Positions 1-7,222 of a DNA stretch of 22,453 nucleotides are shown piece by piece. Position 1 is the first letter of the stretch. Each line of letters opens with the position of its first letter. The notes beneath the pieces are model-generated. The model had not been told where the DNA came from. It was given only the letters and a program-made list of their open reading frames with translations, and searched no databases. A program made the position numbers and the translations under genes. Source of the stretch: Firmicutes bacterium UBA4845 (GTDB lineage Bacteria > Bacillota > Clostridia > Tissierellales > Sedimentibacteraceae); the NCBI GenBank assembly GCA_002399975.1, contig DHER01000050.1, positions 1-22,453 of the forward strand, read 5' to 3'.

Positions 1-43
1 AATATATGCCATAGATTTCATTTTGTCAACCACTTTGCATAAA

Positions 44-616
44 TTATTTTTCCCTTTCTCTGCTTTCATATTTTTTAAACAGCTTACTGCCTATAAAATT
101 AATAAGTAGTATAAATAAAATATAAATAACAGACTCCACAGGTTTTTCAAAAAATGAATTAACATTTTCCCCTATAAATGCAAGAGATAAAAGCATAATA
201 AATTTAGAGGGAAGAAGAGCCGCCAAAAAATGTTTGGTGTTCATATTTGCAAGAGCAGAGGCACCGCTTATTAAAAAAGACGGCGTAAACGGAAAACAGT
301 ACAGGAAAAAAAGGACCGTTAAATTGTTTTTCTTAATCTTTTCTAAAATCTTTTTATGCTTGCTCTTCTGTATTTTCTCTTTAAATTTTTCCCCCCCAAC
401 CCTTCGAATCAGCAAAAACAAAAGAAAAGACCCTAAGCAGTTTCCAATCCATGAATAAAGATACCCGAAAAAAAAACCAAAAGCCGAAACATTTATTATA
501 ACAAATGCAATCAAGGGCAATATGGGGCAGAATGATTCAATGACCGGAAGCAGAATACCTGCCACCGGTCCTGCATTTTCCACATATTGTAACAAATTGT
601 AAAAACTTATATCCAT
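44..616 (-). CDS. TVP38/TMEM64-family (DedA/VTT superfamily) membrane protein
   Basis: A 190-aa, very hydrophobic protein of about five or six membrane segments, with no signal peptide cleavage site. The family trait is two re-entrant hydrophobic stretches rich in Pro and Gly: residues 22-36 (PVIESFCPILPL region) and a second around 108-125 (CFPFTPSFLISGAS). They are separated by a lysine-rich cytoplasmic loop at about 75-97. This matches the VTT/SNARE-associated Golgi domain of bacterial YdjX/YtxB-like proteins, whose physiological role in Firmicutes is poorly defined (lipid or solute handling at the inner membrane is inferred from family members). Length is normal to slightly short. A GGTGAG ribosome site (623-628) lies about six bases before the ATG. 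It is divergent from the RNA-ligase-like gene and is not obviously in an operon. Family call confident, function unknown. Confidence 0.8.
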   Translation of the reverse strand: MDISFYNLLQYVENAGPVAGILLPVIESFCPILPLIAFVIINVSAFGFFFGYLYSWIGNCLGSFLLFLLIRRVGGEKFKEKIQKSKHKKILEKIKKNNLTVLFFLYCFPFTPSFLISGASALANMNTKHFLAALLPSKFIMLLSLAFIGENVNSFFEKPVESVIYILFILLINFIGSKLFKKYESREREK

Positions 617-677
617 TCAATCTCACCATGACTTTATATTTAATATGCCCCATTTTTTAATTCTGATTTATTAAGAC

Positions 678-706
678 TTGATTATTTTCAAATAAAAAAA
701 TATAAT
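678..706 (+). promoter_or_regulatory. Sigma-A-type promoter for the 2'-5' RNA ligase-like gene
   Basis: TTGATT (678-683) and a perfect TATAAT (701-706) are separated by exactly 17 bases. The expected start is near 713, giving a leader of about 35 nt with GAAAGGA (734-740) before the ATG at 748. Confidence 0.6.
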
Positions 707-747
707 TAAATTATCGTACGTTAAAAAGAAATTGAAAGGATAATGTT

Positions 748-1246
748 ATGAAATATTTTATTGGAGTTTCTATACCCAAAAACTATAAAAGTAAAATAGA
801 AATGCTTAGAGTTAAATTTAGACTTTTTACAACAGAACCACATATAACGATAGTTCCGCCTCCGGCATTGCCGGATGAAGACATATTTATCGAAAAAATC
901 ATCGAAATTTGCAAAAACACTATGCCGTGTTAATCTAAGCAGTCTGGGGCAATTTGGCAGCCGTGTTTTATATGTGCAGGTATATTCACCGGGACTAATA
1001 AATTTATATGATAATATTTACAAAACACTGAATTTAAAAAAAGAAAAACGGGGTTTCACTCCTCATTTAACGATAGTAAAACAACGTCCCAAAAAACATC
1101 CGATTAATATAGAAAAAGCTAAAAAATTAGCAGAAGTCCGCCTTAGTCCATACCCGGAATTTACTTTAAACTCGATAACAATTTATTATCAGCCAAAAAA
1201 AAGGTTCATCTATATTCCATACATGGAAATACCACTTGGGCAATAG
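748..1246 (+). pseudogene. 2'-5' RNA ligase-like 2H phosphoesterase (LigT/ThpR family), frameshifted
   Basis: Two overlapping reading frames together make one 2H phosphoesterase of about 165 aa, the normal family size. The first frame (748-933) has the family N-terminus MKYFIGVSIP and the first HxT motif, PHITIV. The second frame (readable to the stop at 1246) carries LGQFGSRVLYVQV and the second HxT motif, PHLTIV. Both catalytic histidine motifs are intact, but the frames differ by +1. Dropping one A from the A5 run at 913-917 joins them smoothly (EIICKTLCRVNLSSLGQF-like junction). The family acts on 2',5' or cyclic phosphodiester ends of RNA; the substrate here is unknown. It has its own promoter and a good GAAAGGA site, so decay looks recent, or the shift is a sequencing error in a homopolymer. 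Confidence 0.75.
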
Positions 1247-1251
1247 AAAAA

Positions 1252-1283
1252 CGCCCTTCTATCCAAGTTGATTTCACAGGGCG
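1252..1283. terminator. Weak inverted repeat between convergent genes
   Basis: CGCCCT (1252-1257) pairs with AGGGCG (1278-1283) across a 20-nt loop, just after the stop of the RNA-ligase-like gene and before the end of glmM. The loop is long and there is no immediate T run (TTTTTAT follows about 13 nt later). A role as a shared terminator is therefore only a possibility. Confidence 0.25.
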
Positions 1284-1355
1284 GATTTCAAATTTTTATA
1301 ACATTGATGCTTTCGCTGTCAAACAATTATATATAAATGGATCACAGATCGACTG

Positions 1356-2702
1356 TCAGCTCAGCCTTTCTTCTATAAATTTTACCAGCACATCAGCGTA
1401 AAGTTTCAGTTCCTCAGGATTTTTTCCTTCAATCATGACCCTTATCAAAGGCTCTGTTCCTGAAGGTCTTATGAGAACTCTTCCGTTTCCATGAAAGTGC
1501 CCTTCTATTTCTTCGATTTTATTTTTAATTACTTCATCCTCTAAATATGATTTCTTTTTCTCTTCTGAAACCCGTGCATTTACCAATACCTGAGGCATCG
1601 CTTTCATTATGCAGGAAAGTTCGGAAAGCTTTGTCCTTTTTTCTTTCATGACTCTTAAAAGCTGTATGGCTGTGAGAAGCCCATCTCCGGTTGTATTGTA
1701 ATCAAGAAAAATTATATGACCTGATTGTTCGCCGCCAATTGAATAATTACCTTTGAGCATTTCTTCAAGAACATACCTATCTCCAACTTTTGTCTTTATT
1801 AAATCTATGTTTTCACCCTTTAAGAATATGTCAAGTCCCATATTTGTCATTACGGTTCCCACAACTGTGTTGCCCTTTAATTTATTTTTTCCCTTCATAT
1901 AAGAACTGCATATTGCCAATACATGGTCACCATCAACTATATTCCCATTTTCATCTGCAGCTATAAGTCTGTCAGCATCGCCATCAAAGGAAAGACCTAC
2001 ATCTGCTCCTGTTTCAACAACAAGCTTTTGTATCTCCTCCGGGTTTGTAGAGCCGCAATTTACATTTATATTAATACCGTTAGGATCATTATTGATTACA
2101 TAAACCTGAGCACCAAGTTCGTGGAGGAGTTCAGGAGCTGCCCTATATACAGCACCATTTCCGCAGTCCACTGCAACTTTCAGCCCGTTTAAATCCGTAT
2201 CTATTGTAGATTTTAAATAATTCATGTATTTTCTTGTCGGGTCCTCAGCTTTAATTTTTCTTCCAATATCCTTCGATAACGGCAAATAATTTATATCTAA
2301 ATCATTAAGTATGTATTCTTCAATTGAATTTTCAATTTCATCTGTAAGTTTTAACCCATGCTCGTTAAAAAATTTTATTCCATTATATTCTATAGGGTTA
2401 TGAGAGGCAGTAATCATAACTCCTCCGTCTGCATTCAAAATTTTTATCATACATGCAACAGCAGGTGTAGGTAAAACACCCAAATATAAAACATCCACGC
2501 CTGCCGAATTTAAGCCTGATGACAATGCTCCTTCAAGCATGTCCCCTGAAATCCTTGTGTCCATTCCCACAACCATTTTAGGCCTTTTTTTACCTCTTGT
2601 AAGGAAATATCCGCCTATTCGTCCCAATCTATATGCCAAATCAGGTGATAAATCTTTGTTTGCAATTCCTCTTACTCCGTCAGTGCCAAATAATTTACCC
2701 AT
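1356..2702 (-). CDS. glmM: Phosphoglucosamine mutase GlmM
   Basis: Converts glucosamine-6-phosphate to glucosamine-1-phosphate, the step before UDP-GlcNAc in peptidoglycan precursor synthesis, in the cytoplasm. The 448-aa protein has the full alpha-D-phosphohexomutase layout: MGKLFGTDGVRG at the N-terminus, the phosphoserine loop TASHNP with Ser100, the Mg-binding loop DGDADR (240-245), the sugar-binding GEQSGH (324-329) and the phosphate-binding RPSGTEP (412-418). The FGTDGVRG start and GEQSGH distinguish GlmM from ManB/PgcA-type mutases. All key residues are present and the length is standard. GGAGGAATT sits directly before the ATG. No glmS or cdaA neighbour is present, so it appears monocistronic here. 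Confidence 0.97.
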   Translation of the reverse strand: MGKLFGTDGVRGIANKDLSPDLAYRLGRIGGYFLTRGKKRPKMVVGMDTRISGDMLEGALSSGLNSAGVDVLYLGVLPTPAVACMIKILNADGGVMITASHNPIEYNGIKFFNEHGLKLTDEIENSIEEYILNDLDINYLPLSKDIGRKIKAEDPTRKYMNYLKSTIDTDLNGLKVAVDCGNGAVYRAAPELLHELGAQVYVINNDPNGININVNCGSTNPEEIQKLVVETGADVGLSFDGDADRLIAADENGNIVDGDHVLAICSSYMKGKNKLKGNTVVGTVMTNMGLDIFLKGENIDLIKTKVGDRYVLEEMLKGNYSIGGEQSGHIIFLDYNTTGDGLLTAIQLLRVMKEKRTKLSELSCIMKAMPQVLVNARVSEEKKKSYLEDEVIKNKIEEIEGHFHGNGRVLIRPSGTEPLIRVMIEGKNPEELKLYADVLVKFIEERLS

Positions 2703-2727
2703 AATTCCTCCGTAAAATTACACAATT

Positions 2728-2757
2728 ATTATATATGATTAGAAACCAAAGAACCAA
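2728..2757 (-). promoter_or_regulatory. Candidate promoter for glmM
   Basis: On the minus strand, TTGGTT (complement of 2752-2757) lies 18 bases before TATAAT (complement of 2728-2733), about 25 nt upstream of the ATG at 2702. The -10 is perfect and the -35 is a moderate match. The rest of 2758-2906 is AT-rich, with only a small 6-bp hairpin at 2821-2835, and I see no gene in it. Confidence 0.4.
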
Positions 2758-2906
2758 AACATAATAACCATATATAGCAATATAGCAAAAATATATATAC
2801 TTGTATATTTGTTCATTAAAATTCTAAAATAGAATCTTTTAACCAATCATATAATTATATTGTTTAACATTTTACCATATACTAAGATAAAAAAAAAGCT
2901 TCAAAA

Positions 2907-3374
2907 TTAAATTGCCGTAACAACGTTAGACAAAAATAAATCCGTAAAAAAGTACTCGTATTTTTGAACTGCATCTATATCGTTACATTGGGCAGCCTGT
3001 TTCATCTCTTGATATATAATGTTTTCCAGTGTTTTAAAATTTGCATAAAGTTCCTTCTTATGATATTTATCATAGGTAAATTCTTCATATCTGCTGCCAT
3101 GCCATAAATTAAAATATTTTGCAATAAAATTGCAAAGCTTTTCATTAGATTTAATAAAGTTATAAATACTTAAAAACAAATATTTGCCGCCACATTTTAC
3201 ATTGTACATTCCTAACAGGATAAAACGTGAATTTTTCTTATCTATCTGTATATTGCCTTCAATGCACCCTACCATAGCAGCAAAAAAATTTCGATCTTTA
3301 ATTCTTTCAAAATCAGTAAATTTGATGTACTTGTCCACATCGAATCTAAACTTTACTATTTTATTGTTTACCAT
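2907..3374 (-). CDS. Protein of unknown function, divergent from an XRE regulator
   Basis: I do not recognise this 155-aa protein. It is soluble, basic and aromatic-rich, with no signal peptide or membrane segment. The N-terminal half looks mixed alpha/beta (KIVKFRFDVDKYI, then an FxxxxG... strand region), and the C-terminal half looks helical and charged. There are four cysteines, none in a recognisable metal-binding pair. The reading frame can be extended to an ATG at 3389, but the GGGAG at 3383-3387 would then lie inside the gene. It sits 8 nt before the ATG at 3374 and so fixes that start. Transcription is from a strong divergent promoter whose -35 is covered by an operator-like repeat, so the gene is probably controlled by the XRE protein next door. 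It could be an effector or target gene of that regulator; nothing more specific is supportable. Confidence 0.6.
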   Translation of the reverse strand: MVNNKIVKFRFDVDKYIKFTDFERIKDRNFFAAMVGCIEGNIQIDKKNSRFILLGMYNVKCGGKYLFLSIYNFIKSNEKLCNFIAKYFNLWHGSRYEEFTYDKYHKKELYANFKTLENIIYQEMKQAAQCNDIDAVQKYEYFFTDLFLSNVVTAI

Positions 3375-3410
3375 AATATGTACTCCCATTATTATTTTGT
3401 CTCAATATAT

Positions 3411-3439
3411 ATATTAAATCGTACTTTACATTTTGTCAA
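3411..3439 (-). promoter_or_regulatory. Strong promoter for the unknown 155-aa gene
   Basis: On the minus strand, a perfect TTGACA (complement of 3434-3439) is 17 bases from TAATAT (complement of 3411-3416). The start is expected near 3404, about 30 nt before the ATG at 3374. Confidence 0.65.
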
Positions 3440-3469
3440 TATTTATGTGAAAAAATTACAAATTGTAAA
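3425..3469. promoter_or_regulatory. Two operator-like repeats in the XRE divergent region
   Basis: The 15-mer ATTACAAATTGTAAA at 3455-3469 contains the perfect palindrome TTACAA-A-TTGTAA (3456-3468). A related 15-mer, TTTACATTTTGTCAA, lies at 3425-3439, exactly 30 bp (about three helical turns) away. The second copy covers the -35 of the leftward promoter; the first lies just upstream of the rightward -35. This arrangement fits a dimeric XRE regulator binding both sites. Binding itself is inferred. Confidence 0.45.
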
Positions 3470-3475
3470 TTTTTG

Positions 3476-3504
3476 TTGTTTTTTATCATTTAATACATTA
3501 TAAT
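3476..3504 (+). promoter_or_regulatory. Promoter for the XRE regulator gene
   Basis: TTGTTT (3476-3481), a 17-base spacer, then a perfect TATAAT (3499-3504). The start is expected near 3511, about 40 nt before the ATG at 3551. Confidence 0.55.
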
Positions 3505-3550
3505 TAATATTAAACAATAAATATATTTAGTAAACTAAGGACTTATACAA

Positions 3551-3940
3551 ATGAAAACAGGTGAAAAGATTCGTTATCTACGCACAAAAAATAATATTAC
3601 ATCAAAACAGCTGGGCAAAATATTAGATATTTCTGAATCTTCGATTTCCTTGTATGAAAACGGCAAACGAACACCAAATATAGAATTGATTGTTAAAATT
3701 GCAGACTTATTTAACGTATCAACTGATTTTCTATTAGGGATAACCGATAATCCTCAAAAAGTATTCCAAAATGATTCAGAAACTGATTTTTCTGAAATCT
3801 TAGAAAATATTATTGCGTTTTTGAATAGTCAAAATTACATAATTTTCGATGGTAAAGGTGTTGAAGGAAAAATGATATTAATACTTAAAAAAAATTTAAA
3901 CCATGTTTTAGAAAATATGAGGTTATTAATAAGCACGTAA
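3551..3940 (+). CDS. XRE-family (Cro/CI-type) helix-turn-helix transcriptional regulator
   Basis: A 129-aa DNA-binding protein with a classic HTH_3 domain at residues 6-62. It runs IRYLRTKNNITSKQLGKIL, then the recognition helix region SESSISLYENGKRTP, then ELIVKIADLFNVSTDFLLGIT. The remaining 65 or so residues are a helical C-terminal part, probably for dimerisation, with no recognisable ligand or peptidase domain, so it is not a LexA/CI-type autocleaving repressor. AAGGA (3537-3541) lies nine bases before the ATG. It is divergent from the unknown 155-aa gene, with operator-like repeats between them, so autoregulation and control of the neighbour are likely. No phage genes are adjacent, so a prophage repressor is unlikely. 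An inverted repeat (3945-3952 with 3974-3981) follows the stop but lacks a T run. Confidence 0.9.
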   Translation: MKTGEKIRYLRTKNNITSKQLGKILDISESSISLYENGKRTPNIELIVKIADLFNVSTDFLLGITDNPQKVFQNDSETDFSEILENIIAFLNSQNYIIFDGKGVEGKMILILKKNLNHVLENMRLLIST

Positions 3941-3986
3941 CTGGTAATTGTACTATACTGATCATATCTGTCCTACAATTATATAA

Positions 3987-4015
3987 TTGAAAAATCCATA
4001 TGAAGTTGATATAAT
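3987..4015 (+). promoter_or_regulatory. Promoter for the ABC-F gene
   Basis: TTGAAA (3987-3992), a 17-base spacer and TATAAT (4010-4015). The predicted leader is only about 43 nt. That leaves no room for the attenuating leader ORF seen before inducible antibiotic-resistance ABC-F genes, and suggests constitutive expression. Confidence 0.65.
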
Positions 4016-4064
4016 CATAATATATTTAATCTTGTACCGACAAAGATAAGAAAGGAATACTATT

Positions 4065-5981
4065 ATGATAGTTTTATCATGCAACAATATTTCCAAGGCG
4101 TATGTTGTTGATAATATTATAGAAAACATCTCCTTCTCAGTCAATGAGAATGAAAAAATTGGACTAATAGGCCTTAACGGAGCAGGCAAAACTACATTAT
4201 TCAATATATTGACTGAAAACCTGGAACCTGATACCGGTGAAATATTTAAAGCAAAAGAAAAAAAACTGTGTTATTTAAAACAAAACACAAAAATTGAAAG
4301 TCCCGGAACTATTATGGATGAAATGCTCTCCATTTATGATGATGTAATTAAATTAGAAGAAAAACTTAAAAAGTTATCTTATAAAATAAGCAGCTTTACC
4401 GAACATGACAATCACGATGAACTAAAATCACTTATGGATGACTATGCCAAAATTAGTGAACAGTTTGAAGAAAAAGACGGATACAGTTTCAAAAGCTTAA
4501 TTAAAGGCGTGTTAAAAGGCTTAGGCTTTTCTGAAAGCGAATTTAACAAATCTATTAACCTTTTAAGCGGCGGACAAAAAAGCAGAGTGATGCTTGCAAA
4601 GCTTCTTTTGGAAAAAGCTGACATGCTTTTGCTGGATGAGCCCACAAACCACTTGGATATTGAAGCAATTTCCTGGCTTGAAAAATACATTCGTGATTAT
4701 AAGGGAACAGTTCTGATTATATCTCATGACAGGTATTTCCTGGATAATACTGTAAGCAGAATTTTTTTAATGGAAAATAAGAACTTAAAATCTTATAACG
4801 GTAGTTATACTGACTTCATGAAAAAGCGTAAGACAGAACTTGAGCAAAAAAAGAAGCAATATGATGAATATGAAAAGGAAATTAACCGTCAGGAAGAAAT
4901 GATCCAGCGCCTCCACGCATATGGAAGCAAGCGTAATATAAGACAGGCATTCAGCAGACAAAAAGCTTTAGATAAAATAAAAGAATTGGACAAACCCGTA
5001 TCCGGCAACAAAAAAGTAAAACTTCAATTCACACCTAAAGTAAAAAGCGGTAAAGATGTGCTTAAGGTTGAAAATTTATCTGTAGCCTTTGACGGTCCGC
5101 CGATTTTCAATAATGTGGGATTAAACATATACCAAGGTGAAAAAGTCTGTATAATCGGCCCTAACGGCATAGGAAAATCCACTTTGCTGAAAATAATTAC
5201 AAACAAAATAACAAACTACAGCGGAACTGTAAATATAGGGCATTATGTAAATATAGGCTACTATGATCAGGAACAAACGAACTTAAACCCGGAAAATACC
5301 GTAATAGATGAAATTTTGGATTACAGGCCTGATTTAAATTATTATGACATACGCACCATGCTGGCTCAGTTTTTATTTAACGGTGACGATATGTACAAAA
5401 TAGTCGGCGATCTAAGCGGAGGCGAAAAAGGCAGGCTGTCACTACTTAAGCTTATGACTTCGGATGCCAATTTCCTGCTGATGGATGAACCTACAAACCA
5501 CCTTGACATTGACTCCAAAGAAATATTGGAAGACGCCCTTTTAAATTATGAAGGTACTGTACTTGCAATATCCCATGACAGGTACTTTTTAAATAAAGTC
5601 GCTGACAAAATTTATGATATGTCAAAAGACGGGATATTCCAATACCTGGGAAACTATGACTACTATCTTCAAAAAAAAGCGGAACTTGGAGAAAAGGACG
5701 AAGAAGAAACTGTTTCTAAAACAAAGACTGAACTGAAAGCCGAGAAGAAAAAAGAACGTGAGAATATAAGAGACAGGCAACAGCGTAAAAGGACAATAAA
5801 GAATTTAGAAGAACAAATTCAAATGCATGAAAATAAAATTTCTGAATTAGAACTTGCATTATGTGAACCTTCAACATATAAAGACAAAGCTTTAATAATA
5901 AATTTAAATGAAAATTTAACCGTATACAAAAACGAATTAGAAACTTTGTATACACAATGGGAAAAAATTTTAGAAAATTAA
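4065..5981 (+). CDS. ABC-F family ATPase (YdiF-like, ribosome-associated)
   Basis: A soluble 638-aa protein with two ABC cassettes and no membrane domain, the ABC-F layout. NBD1 has Walker A GLNGAGKTT (36-44), signature LSGGQ (167-171) and DEPTNHLD (191-198). A charged helical linker (about 250-310, the P-site tRNA interaction motif region) follows. NBD2 has Walker A GPNGIGKST (365-373), LSGGE (450-454) and DEPTNHLD (474-481). The tail at 540-638 is Lys/Glu-rich and coiled-coil-like. ABC-F proteins bind the ribosomal E site and relieve stalled translation; some protect against antibiotics. Size, C-terminal extension and position beside tsaD match B. subtilis YdiF, so a housekeeping role is likelier than resistance. 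AAAGGA (4051-4056) is 8 nt before the ATG. All catalytic residues are present. Confidence 0.93.
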   Translation: MIVLSCNNISKAYVVDNIIENISFSVNENEKIGLIGLNGAGKTTLFNILTENLEPDTGEIFKAKEKKLCYLKQNTKIESPGTIMDEMLSIYDDVIKLEEKLKKLSYKISSFTEHDNHDELKSLMDDYAKISEQFEEKDGYSFKSLIKGVLKGLGFSESEFNKSINLLSGGQKSRVMLAKLLLEKADMLLLDEPTNHLDIEAISWLEKYIRDYKGTVLIISHDRYFLDNTVSRIFLMENKNLKSYNGSYTDFMKKRKTELEQKKKQYDEYEKEINRQEEMIQRLHAYGSKRNIRQAFSRQKALDKIKELDKPVSGNKKVKLQFTPKVKSGKDVLKVENLSVAFDGPPIFNNVGLNIYQGEKVCIIGPNGIGKSTLLKIITNKITNYSGTVNIGHYVNIGYYDQEQTNLNPENTVIDEILDYRPDLNYYDIRTMLAQFLFNGDDMYKIVGDLSGGEKGRLSLLKLMTSDANFLLMDEPTNHLDIDSKEILEDALLNYEGTVLAISHDRYFLNKVADKIYDMSKDGIFQYLGNYDYYLQKKAELGEKDEEETVSKTKTELKAEKKKERENIRDRQQRKRTIKNLEEQIQMHENKISELELALCEPSTYKDKALIINLNENLTVYKNELETLYTQWEKILEN

Positions 5982-6069
5982 AAAAAGTTATCAACATATT
6001 GTTAATAAACTGTGAATAATTTTTCTTTAGTATTACTGTATCAACAGCTTTATCCACAGCTGTTGATAA
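5948..6069. promoter_or_regulatory. DnaA-box cluster
   Basis: Against the consensus TTATNCACA there are two exact matches: TTATCCACA at 6050-6058 (+) and TTATTCACA on the minus strand at 6011-6019. Four one-mismatch sites accompany them: 5948-5956 (+, inside the end of the ABC-F gene), TTATCAACA at 5988-5996 (+), TTATTAACA at 6000-6008 (-) and TTATCAACA at 6061-6069 (-). That is six sites in 122 bp. No AT-rich unwinding element or dnaA/dnaN gene is adjacent, so this is not an obvious oriC. It fits a secondary DnaA-binding cluster. Binding is inferred. Confidence 0.55.
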
Positions 6070-6076
6070 CTTTTTT
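5981..6076. repeat. 16-bp inverted repeat spanning the ABC-F/tsaD gap
   Basis: The 16 bases at 5981-5996 (A6 GTTATCAACA) are the exact reverse complement of 6061-6076, 64 nt apart. Read on the minus strand, the outer stem ends in TTTTTT and would serve as the tsaD terminator. Read on the plus strand it ends in T7. It competes with the inner 11-bp hairpin at 6039-6068. Confidence 0.6.
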
Positions 6077-6077
6077 T
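6039..6077 (+). terminator. Intrinsic terminator of the ABC-F gene
   Basis: A perfect 11-bp stem pairs TATCAACAGCT (6039-6049) with its complement at 6058-6068. The 8-nt loop is TTATCCAC, followed by AC and a T7 run (6071-6077). It lies 58 nt after the ABC-F stop codon. Confidence 0.8.
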
Positions 6078-6087
6078 ATTAAACTGT

Positions 6088-7110
6088 TTATCGTTTTGCA
6101 AGTTCTAAATTTGGTATTGCATTTAATGACAACTCTGAAAATTCTTTATTTAAAAACTTGTAGTACCCTGCACACCCTATCATAGCCGCATTATCCGTAC
6201 ATAAGATGGATGACGGCTTTGAAAACTTATAATTATTCGCTATACAGCAATCTGCAAACAATTTTCTAAGCCTGCTGTTTGATGCAACGCCTCCTGCAAG
6301 AGCAATCGTACGGCAACTCTTAATTTTGGCAGCTTTCATTGTCTTCTGCACAAGAACATCCACTACCGCCTCCTGAAAACTTGCAGCAATATCATTTACA
6401 TCTATCTTTTCATTTCTTTCTTTGCTGTTGTGAATATAGTTTAAAACTGATGACTTCAATCCGCTAAAACTAAAATCTAACGTATCATCGTCAATAATAA
6501 CTCTTGGAAATTTAATGGCATCCTTGTTTCCTGCCTTTGCGGCTTTATCAATCAACGGTCCTCCCGGATACCCTAATCCCACAGCTCTTGCTATTTTGTC
6601 GAAAGCCTCTCCAGCAGCATCATCCCTTGTCCTTCCAAGAACTTCATATTTTCCGTAACTTTCAACATACACAAGATGGGTGTGCCCTCCTGATGCAACC
6701 AAACACACAAACGGCGGTTCCAGGTTCTTATTTTCAATAAAGTTTGCGCTAATATGACCTTCTATGTGGTTAACACCTATCAATGGTTTATTCCACGCAT
6801 AAGAAAGACCTTTCGCAAAATTAACTCCCACTAACAGAGCACCTACTAATCCCGGACCATATGTAACAGCCACAGCATTTATTTGATCAATGCCAACTCC
6901 TGATTTTTTCAAAGCCTCAGCAACAACGCCGTTTATATTTTCTATATGCTTTCTTGAAGCTACCTCAGGTACCACACCTCCAAATTCCTTATGAATTTCT
7001 ATTTGAGACGATATTATATTAGAAAGAACATTCCTCCCATTTTCTACTACCGCCGCAGCCGTTTCGTCGCAGGATGTTTCTATACCAAGTATCAATACAT
7101 TATCATTCAT
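6088..7110 (-). CDS. tsaD: tRNA N6-threonylcarbamoyladenosine biosynthesis protein TsaD
   Basis: Transfers the threonylcarbamoyl group from TC-AMP to A37 of ANN-decoding tRNAs, with TsaB and TsaE as partners (neither is in the window). The 340-aa ASKHA-fold protein begins with ILGIETSCDETAAAVV. It has the metal-binding HIEGH (His115, His119), the SGGHTH loop (140-145), GYPGGP (180-185), LAGGVASN (271-278) and the third metal ligand Asp306 in CTDNAA. The frame extends upstream to an ATG at 7149, but that start would lie upstream of the predicted transcription start. GGAGGG at 7115-7120 is just before the ATG at 7108-7110, and the resulting length is the family norm. The gene converges on the ABC-F gene, the pairing I recall for B. 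subtilis gcp-ydiF. Confidence 0.96.
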   Translation of the reverse strand: MNDNVLILGIETSCDETAAAVVENGRNVLSNIISSQIEIHKEFGGVVPEVASRKHIENINGVVAEALKKSGVGIDQINAVAVTYGPGLVGALLVGVNFAKGLSYAWNKPLIGVNHIEGHISANFIENKNLEPPFVCLVASGGHTHLVYVESYGKYEVLGRTRDDAAGEAFDKIARAVGLGYPGGPLIDKAAKAGNKDAIKFPRVIIDDDTLDFSFSGLKSSVLNYIHNSKERNEKIDVNDIAASFQEAVVDVLVQKTMKAAKIKSCRTIALAGGVASNSRLRKLFADCCIANNYKFSKPSSILCTDNAAMIGCAGYYKFLNKEFSELSLNAIPNLELAKR

Positions 7111-7137
7111 TTTTCCCTCCGGTTTGCAATTGTTTTG

Positions 7138-7166
7138 ATTATACATCAAAAATATATGCTCTGCAA
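7138..7166 (-). promoter_or_regulatory. Promoter of tsaD
   Basis: On the minus strand, TTGCAG (complement of 7161-7166), a 17-base spacer and a perfect TATAAT (complement of 7138-7143). Transcription should start near 7131, between the discarded upstream ATG (7149) and the chosen start (7110), which supports the shorter tsaD. Confidence 0.65.
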
Positions 7167-7182
7167 GAAGGCAAATGAATAT

Positions 7183-7202
7183 AGGAGCGCTTAAGCGCTC
7201 CT
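7183..7202 (-). terminator. Perfect 20-bp palindrome ending the importer operon
   Basis: AGGAGCGC-TTAA-GCGCTCCT is a GC-rich hairpin 20 nt after the stop of the last permease gene and upstream of the tsaD promoter. On the minus strand the tail is ATATTCATTT, a poor U-tract. It may therefore terminate weakly or act as a 3' stabilising hairpin. Confidence 0.5.
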
Positions 7203-7222
7203 GATCAACTATACTGAAACTA

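Noticed and set aside
3551..3940. XRE gene and neighbour as a prophage remnant or toxin-antitoxin pair
   Set aside because: No integrase, attachment site or phage gene is near; the genes are divergent rather than co-directional, and the 155-aa protein shows no toxin motif.
4016..4064. Antibiotic-inducible attenuator before the ABC-F gene
   Set aside because: The leader is about 43 nt with no leader ORF and no alternative stem-loops.
5948..6090. The DnaA-box cluster as the chromosomal origin
   Set aside because: No dnaA, dnaN or rpmH nearby, no DnaA-trio or AT-rich unwinding element beside the boxes, and the gap is only about 100 bp and filled by terminators.
7111..7149. Longer tsaD starting at ATG 7149
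   Set aside because: That ATG lies upstream of the predicted transcription start, the added 13 residues are not family-like, and GGAGGG sits inside the extension just before the real start.
7183..7202. The 20-bp palindrome as an operator
   Set aside because: It is 20 nt after a stop codon and about 17 bp upstream of the tsaD -35, and its GC-rich arms with a TTAA centre fit a 3' hairpin better; an operator role cannot be excluded.
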